A stretch of DNA of 10,332 nucleotides, from NCBI GenBank assembly GCA_947628125.1, contig CANQYR010000030.1:1-10332 (forward strand). The letters run 5' to 3'. Below, in pieces: positions 8,601 to 10,332 of this stretch; positions within the stretch are counted from its first letter, which is position 1, and each line of letters begins with the position of its first letter. The position numbers were made by a program, and so were the translations under genes. Origin of the DNA: an uncultured Bacilli bacterium. Lineage in GTDB: Bacteria; Bacillota_I; Bacilli_A; RF39; UBA660. The notes beneath the pieces were generated by a model. That model was not told the DNA's origin, made no database searches, and was given only the letters and a program-made list of their open reading frames with translations.

Positions 8601-9485
8601 AACTTTGTTTTTATATTCTTTACCATCCTCATCAAAATAACTCTCAGTTCTTACTAAAGAAAAACTACCACACTTAAACCCATATTTATCAGAATCACAA
8701 GATATTTTAAAATCTTCCCATAAAATATCCTCAGCCATATTTCTTACTGACTTAGGAACCATCTTAAAATATAAAGTCCTTTTATTATCGTTTTTTTCCT
8801 CACCATCAACCAAAGTTTCTTTTATGACTTCCATGTAATACTTATCACGCCAAACAAAAGCTTTACTAATTAACCATTGATAACGATCCTTTAAATTATT
8901 ACCAGCTTCCCTTTTCGAAGCATTAACCCGCTTAATTGTTTTTTGAAAAATGTCCAAAGCTGCCTTAGGTTCTGGTCTATTATTCCAAATATCTCTAAAA
9001 TTAGCATTAGACGGCTCTGTACTACCACTTTTTAACATATAAGGAGCACACTTAGTTGTAGTATTACAACCACCTAAATCCATTTTACTATAATAAGAAG
9101 CTATAAGCCTTACAACCATTGAATTTACACTACCAGCATTTCTAGTACGAGGTGGTAAATAATTATTTTCGCCTAAATAAGTGTAAGCAACAGTTAAAGC
9201 TAAATAATATTCACTATCCGTTGGATCAATAGCATGACCACTATAAACTTGACCTTGAGCCAAAGCCACTTTTTTGGCTGGTGAGATACAATAGGCACTA
9301 CCAACTTCTGTACCATTTCTTTTAACGCCATATGTATTATTTGGATAATTTTCTGAACTATAATATTGATCCATAACCCCATATTCATACTTATGATATA
9401 AAGTAAAATATTGTTCATCAGCTGCCTTAACAAAAACTGGGGATAAAGCCAAAATAAATATTAATATTAACCATCTTTTTTTCAT
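5619..9485 (-). CDS. Giant secreted cysteine-rich surface protein B1 (putative adhesin)
   Basis: 1288 residues, a paralog of B2 and not recognised as a known family. The signal peptide is residues 1-21 (MKKRWLILIFILALSPVFVKA). Regions: 22-375, N-terminal domain with AYCISP (Cys66) and LALTVAY (95-101), aligned with B2 Cys87 and faintly like a thioester domain but without its Gln motif; 382-545, four CxCE-DG-YTG repeats; 560-640, dense cysteines; 636-732, beta-rich region with CRVWCEESYKF and SGGYFTL...TRNCYV; 745-870, helical and Ser-rich, interrupted by an acidic linker (781-800); 870-1120, FPFKFTFKNIGQ, GRLI and CAYINNCDNCKFTC; 1125-1288, TFRTVSLNNVFPN, KYDKAVGTYANTVTDTG, ending IGPSWK. It has about 57 cysteines and lacks LPXTG and any C-terminal membrane helix. 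Its ATG overlaps the A1 stop by four bases (ATGA), and AAGGAG (9498-9503) lies 12 bases upstream. A disulfide-stabilised adhesin displayed through A1 and C1 is inference. Confidence 0.9.
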   Translation of the reverse strand: MKKRWLILIFILALSPVFVKAADEQYFTLYHKYEYGVMDQYYSSENYPNNTYGVKRNGTEVGSAYCISPAKKVALAQGQVYSGHAIDPTDSEYYLALTVAYTYLGENNYLPPRTRNAGSVNSMVVRLIASYYSKMDLGGCNTTTKCAPYMLKSGSTEPSNANFRDIWNNRPEPKAALDIFQKTIKRVNASKREAGNNLKDRYQWLISKAFVWRDKYYMEVIKETLVDGEEKNDNKRTLYFKMVPKSVRNMAEDILWEDFKISCDSDKYGFKCGSFSLVRTESYFDEDGKEYKNKVGVFKVNISKNGVTLKQAKKAAADGKLYGLTVTTSQYDPRYTDGRIIQMDSISTAYPSSYQKMVIFLTDKIHGSTDVPFTVPVYDGKCYCETDSDGGYTGNYRVTGNYHKNGVKESFKITFDKDDKVRAAAYNCPIDTCDKKDECVCEIDSNGNYTGNYVYTPSSGSPIKFPLTDTVNKQKYNCPDNCLDGMCYCETDADGDYTGNYIYKDSLGNKTFIDHNDVATKSKFGCNDKCEKIIACTYVDGKYYGRDGVETNEAGYLSQCFHSCQTPSDNPDGNYYCKETSPGKGDGKVCDKETYEEECLCESLKQQCLSSSTSCDEYYEKCSDACSASVTLPSTCNDFNVDSEITGGISDINKEATACNNQVNKVKNCVLNGKDEAGNTFEDTSQLSGNRYCRVWCEESYKFNVPTATYTQSGGYFTLATAISATRNCYVGGADNPKSSIDNDKFLRDLDSANSAVVSAFNSYSMWSAASSAFASLPPLELEVEEEGEEGEESSEPKEEIDPNEVIRSVSFSYSYFNLSTGRMSTTSTSASVSYNSIQSYISSALSSLNHYRNLSKNYIDEYNRCSNSWSNNMKFDPDITYSYSEDYMNVIDAASQKFKQTSSSSSNNNVYCNGDTDDEFNCLGQSATTSSNAVPSSMLRSLDYVTCTTSSCTKQSENVLNANWILKSVSYSATYEPNVKFSTYIPYGTVKVGAENCRGNASCVWVNLEDKALPVELSTGKGAFPFKFTFKNIGQYSNGSLGRLIGTTNSVLTAYNKNSTCSANGDKEITPTMDGSYVCAYINNCDNCKFTCGPDGCSYDDPNEGCDENHCPVSCKSCIFDGNKANYTFRTVSLNNVFPNSCDKGAAECRDTGYNWSETEKGKTTLSEIEQTASAAYVEAEYSYIVTGADMQETKKYDKAVGTYANTVTDTGEAALKCEQVSYSGSDNPNITYHINCHSTFLDNGNGKYFQEVKRNTEFVSWTDPSVGKCNNGSCLDRTLGIGPSWK
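7851..8342 (-). repeat. Four Cys/Asp-Gly-Tyr repeat units in B1
   Basis: Units start at residues 382 (CYCETDSDGGYTGNY), 439 (CVCEIDSNGNYTGNY), 487 (CYCETDADGDYTGNY) and 536 (CTYVDGKYYG, degenerate), spaced 57, 48 and 49 residues. Between units lie NCP-type cysteines (428, 478). The D-x-D-G-x-Y core recalls calcium-binding loops, but that is only a resemblance. B2 keeps two units, so copy number has changed since duplication. Confidence 0.75.
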
Positions 9486-10219
9486 AAAGTACTTCTTCTC
9501 CTTCTTCTAATAATAACAATAATTAAAACTATTAATATAACTAGAGCCAACCCAGAGCATACCCCTACAACTAAAGGTGTAAAATTAAAATTATCTTCTG
9601 CACTTACACTTGTATTACCACTTTGCGTAACCTTTTCTCTTTCCTCTACCATTAAAGCAGCCACATCAACATCCACCGGTGACGTAACATAAACCTGACA
9701 ATAAAACTTATCCTTATGATTTTCATAAGTACATAACTCAGTATCTGAAATATCATTATACATTGGGGTAATAACTGTTTTAGACCCTAACTCCTCATCA
9801 GGACACTGATCATTATTTGAATAAATCTTAAAATTAAACGTCTTAATCTTATTAACATCATGTTGCTCATAAGTATAAACACCATTTTTTAAATCACTAC
9901 TGTAAATAGTTTGAAAAATATTATCATCAATATTTTCCATTGTAACATAAATATTATCCGCAACATTAGTAACATTAACCGTAAAATAATTAGCAACTAT
10001 ATAAGGACTTAACTCCCCTAACGCTAAGGCATCATCAGCACTTACCTCCGGATGAACATTACCATCATCATCTAACACTATCGCATTAACCTCATAAGTA
10101 GTCTTAACATTTGCCGCAGCCGTATTTAAATCCAATCTTGCCTTACTATCACACTCTGCATAAACCCCTTTTATCCCTAAAAACATTATAAATAAAATCA
10201 AAATAATCTTCTTTCTCAT
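9482..10219 (-). CDS. Secreted, C-terminally membrane-anchored protein A1
   Basis: 245 residues, first gene of cassette 1, family not recognised. ATG 10219 is preferred over in-frame ATG 10228 because AGAAAGG (10229-10235) is nine bases from the former and directly abuts the latter. The product begins with a clean signal peptide, MRKKIILILFIMFLGIKGVYA, cut before ECDS. The extracellular domain matches A2 throughout (NTAAANV, HPEV, DNIYVTMEN-DDN-FQTI, NGVYTY, YSNN--C, TPMYN, FYCQVYV), with four equivalent cysteines. A Ser/Thr/Asn-rich spacer, a membrane helix (PLVVGVCSGLALVILIVLII) and a RRRRR tail follow, giving type I topology. There is no LPXTG. The stop overlaps the B1 start as ATGA, so translation of A1 and B1 is probably coupled and the two made in related amounts. 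An anchor or assembly partner role for B1 is inferred from synteny and from B1 having no anchor of its own. Confidence 0.87.
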   Translation of the reverse strand: MRKKIILILFIMFLGIKGVYAECDSKARLDLNTAAANVKTTYEVNAIVLDDDGNVHPEVSADDALALGELSPYIVANYFTVNVTNVADNIYVTMENIDDNIFQTIYSSDLKNGVYTYEQHDVNKIKTFNFKIYSNNDQCPDEELGSKTVITPMYNDISDTELCTYENHKDKFYCQVYVTSPVDVDVAALMVEEREKVTQSGNTSVSAEDNFNFTPLVVGVCSGLALVILIVLIIVIIRRRRRSTL

Positions 10220-10228
10220 AAGGAACAT

Positions 10229-10235
10229 CCTTTCT
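10229..10235 (-). promoter_or_regulatory. Ribosome binding site that decides the A1 start
   Basis: The minus strand reads AGAAAGG, then ATG 10228 with no gap and ATG 10219 after nine bases. Only the second start has workable spacing, and it begins with MRKK, as expected for a signal peptide. Confidence 0.6.
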
Positions 10236-10255
10236 ACCTTACTATTATTTCTTTA

Positions 10256-10285
10256 ATTATATAATAAATCCCTTATATCAATCAA
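10256..10285 (-). promoter_or_regulatory. Promoter for cassette 1 (A1-B1-C1)
   Basis: The minus strand shows TTGATT (10280-10285), an 18-base spacer and a perfect TATAAT (10256-10261). The predicted transcript start is near 10249, about 30 bases before ATG 10219. It is the only promoter-like sequence in the 104 bases upstream of A1. No other gene is visible between here and the window end. Confidence 0.65.
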
Positions 10286-10332
10286 GTAAAATATGGCAAA
10301 CCAAACCAATTTCTTAACCAAACAATTTTACT

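Larger units (their letters stand above)
5197..10219 (-). repeat. Tandem cassette copy 1 (A1-B1-C1)
   Basis: This is the upstream copy of the three-gene unit, with its own promoter (10256-10285) and terminator (5171-5198). It is about 365 bases longer than copy 2, mainly because B1 has two extra Cys/Asp-Gly units and an acidic linker. Confidence 0.9.

Noticed and set aside
8195..9433. Minus-strand frames at 8195-8389 and 9200-9433
   Set aside because: Alternative frames inside B1, whose full-length frame has a signal peptide and paralog support.
856..10219. Recoding of TGA as Trp, as in mycoplasmas
   Set aside because: Trp is encoded by TGG throughout, and A1 stops at TGA exactly where B1 begins.
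1..10332. tRNA, rRNA, insertion sequence or riboswitch
   Set aside because: The only non-coding stretches longer than 20 bases (5091-5196 and 10229-10332) are explained by promoters and a terminator; no transposase or RNA gene features are seen.

Overview
The window is AT-rich and every gene lies on the minus strand. Reading frames use TGG for Trp and TGA as a true stop (the first gene ends in an ATGA overlap with the second), so standard bacterial code applies and a TGA=Trp mycoplasma is unlikely. Strong Shine-Dalgarno sequences (AAGGAGG), sigma-70/A-type promoters, low GC, and secreted Cys-rich proteins next to a SAF-domain CpaB-like pilus protein suggest an uncultured low-GC Bacillota, probably a gut-type Bacilli lineage. 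The taxonomic assignment is inference.

Layout in transcription order (right to left). A promoter at 10256-10285 drives cassette 1: A1 (9482-10219, secreted protein with a C-terminal membrane anchor), B1 (5619-9485, 1288-residue secreted protein with about 57 cysteines) and C1 (5197-5604, 135-residue N-terminally anchored pilin-like protein). A short hairpin terminator (5171-5198) and a fresh promoter (5118-5146) follow. Cassette 2 repeats the same order: A2 (4374-5090), B2 (856-4359, about 51 cysteines) and C2 (433-840). It then runs, with only an 18-base gap, into a cpaB-like gene (414 to the window edge). This is a tandem duplication of a three-gene surface module placed at the head of what looks like a Tad/Flp-type pilus operon.

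The two copies have diverged unevenly. C1 and C2 are about 92% identical in protein and nearly as close in DNA. The ends of B1 and B2 are clearly alike (same C-terminal IGPSWK), while their N-terminal thirds and the A proteins are much more divergent. B1 carries four CxCE...DG-YTG type repeat units against two in B2, plus an acidic linker that B2 lacks. A reasonable model is that A (membrane-anchored partner), B (large extracellular, disulfide-rich adhesin-like protein) and C (small pilin-like subunit) form a surface complex with the pilus machinery, in two versions that can be expressed separately. That functional model is inference; I do not recognise A or B as a characterised protein.

The first 78 bases form a long near-perfect inverted repeat inside cpaB, running to the very edge of the window. 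It may be a contig-end fold-back artefact, so the last residues of that partial gene should not be trusted.
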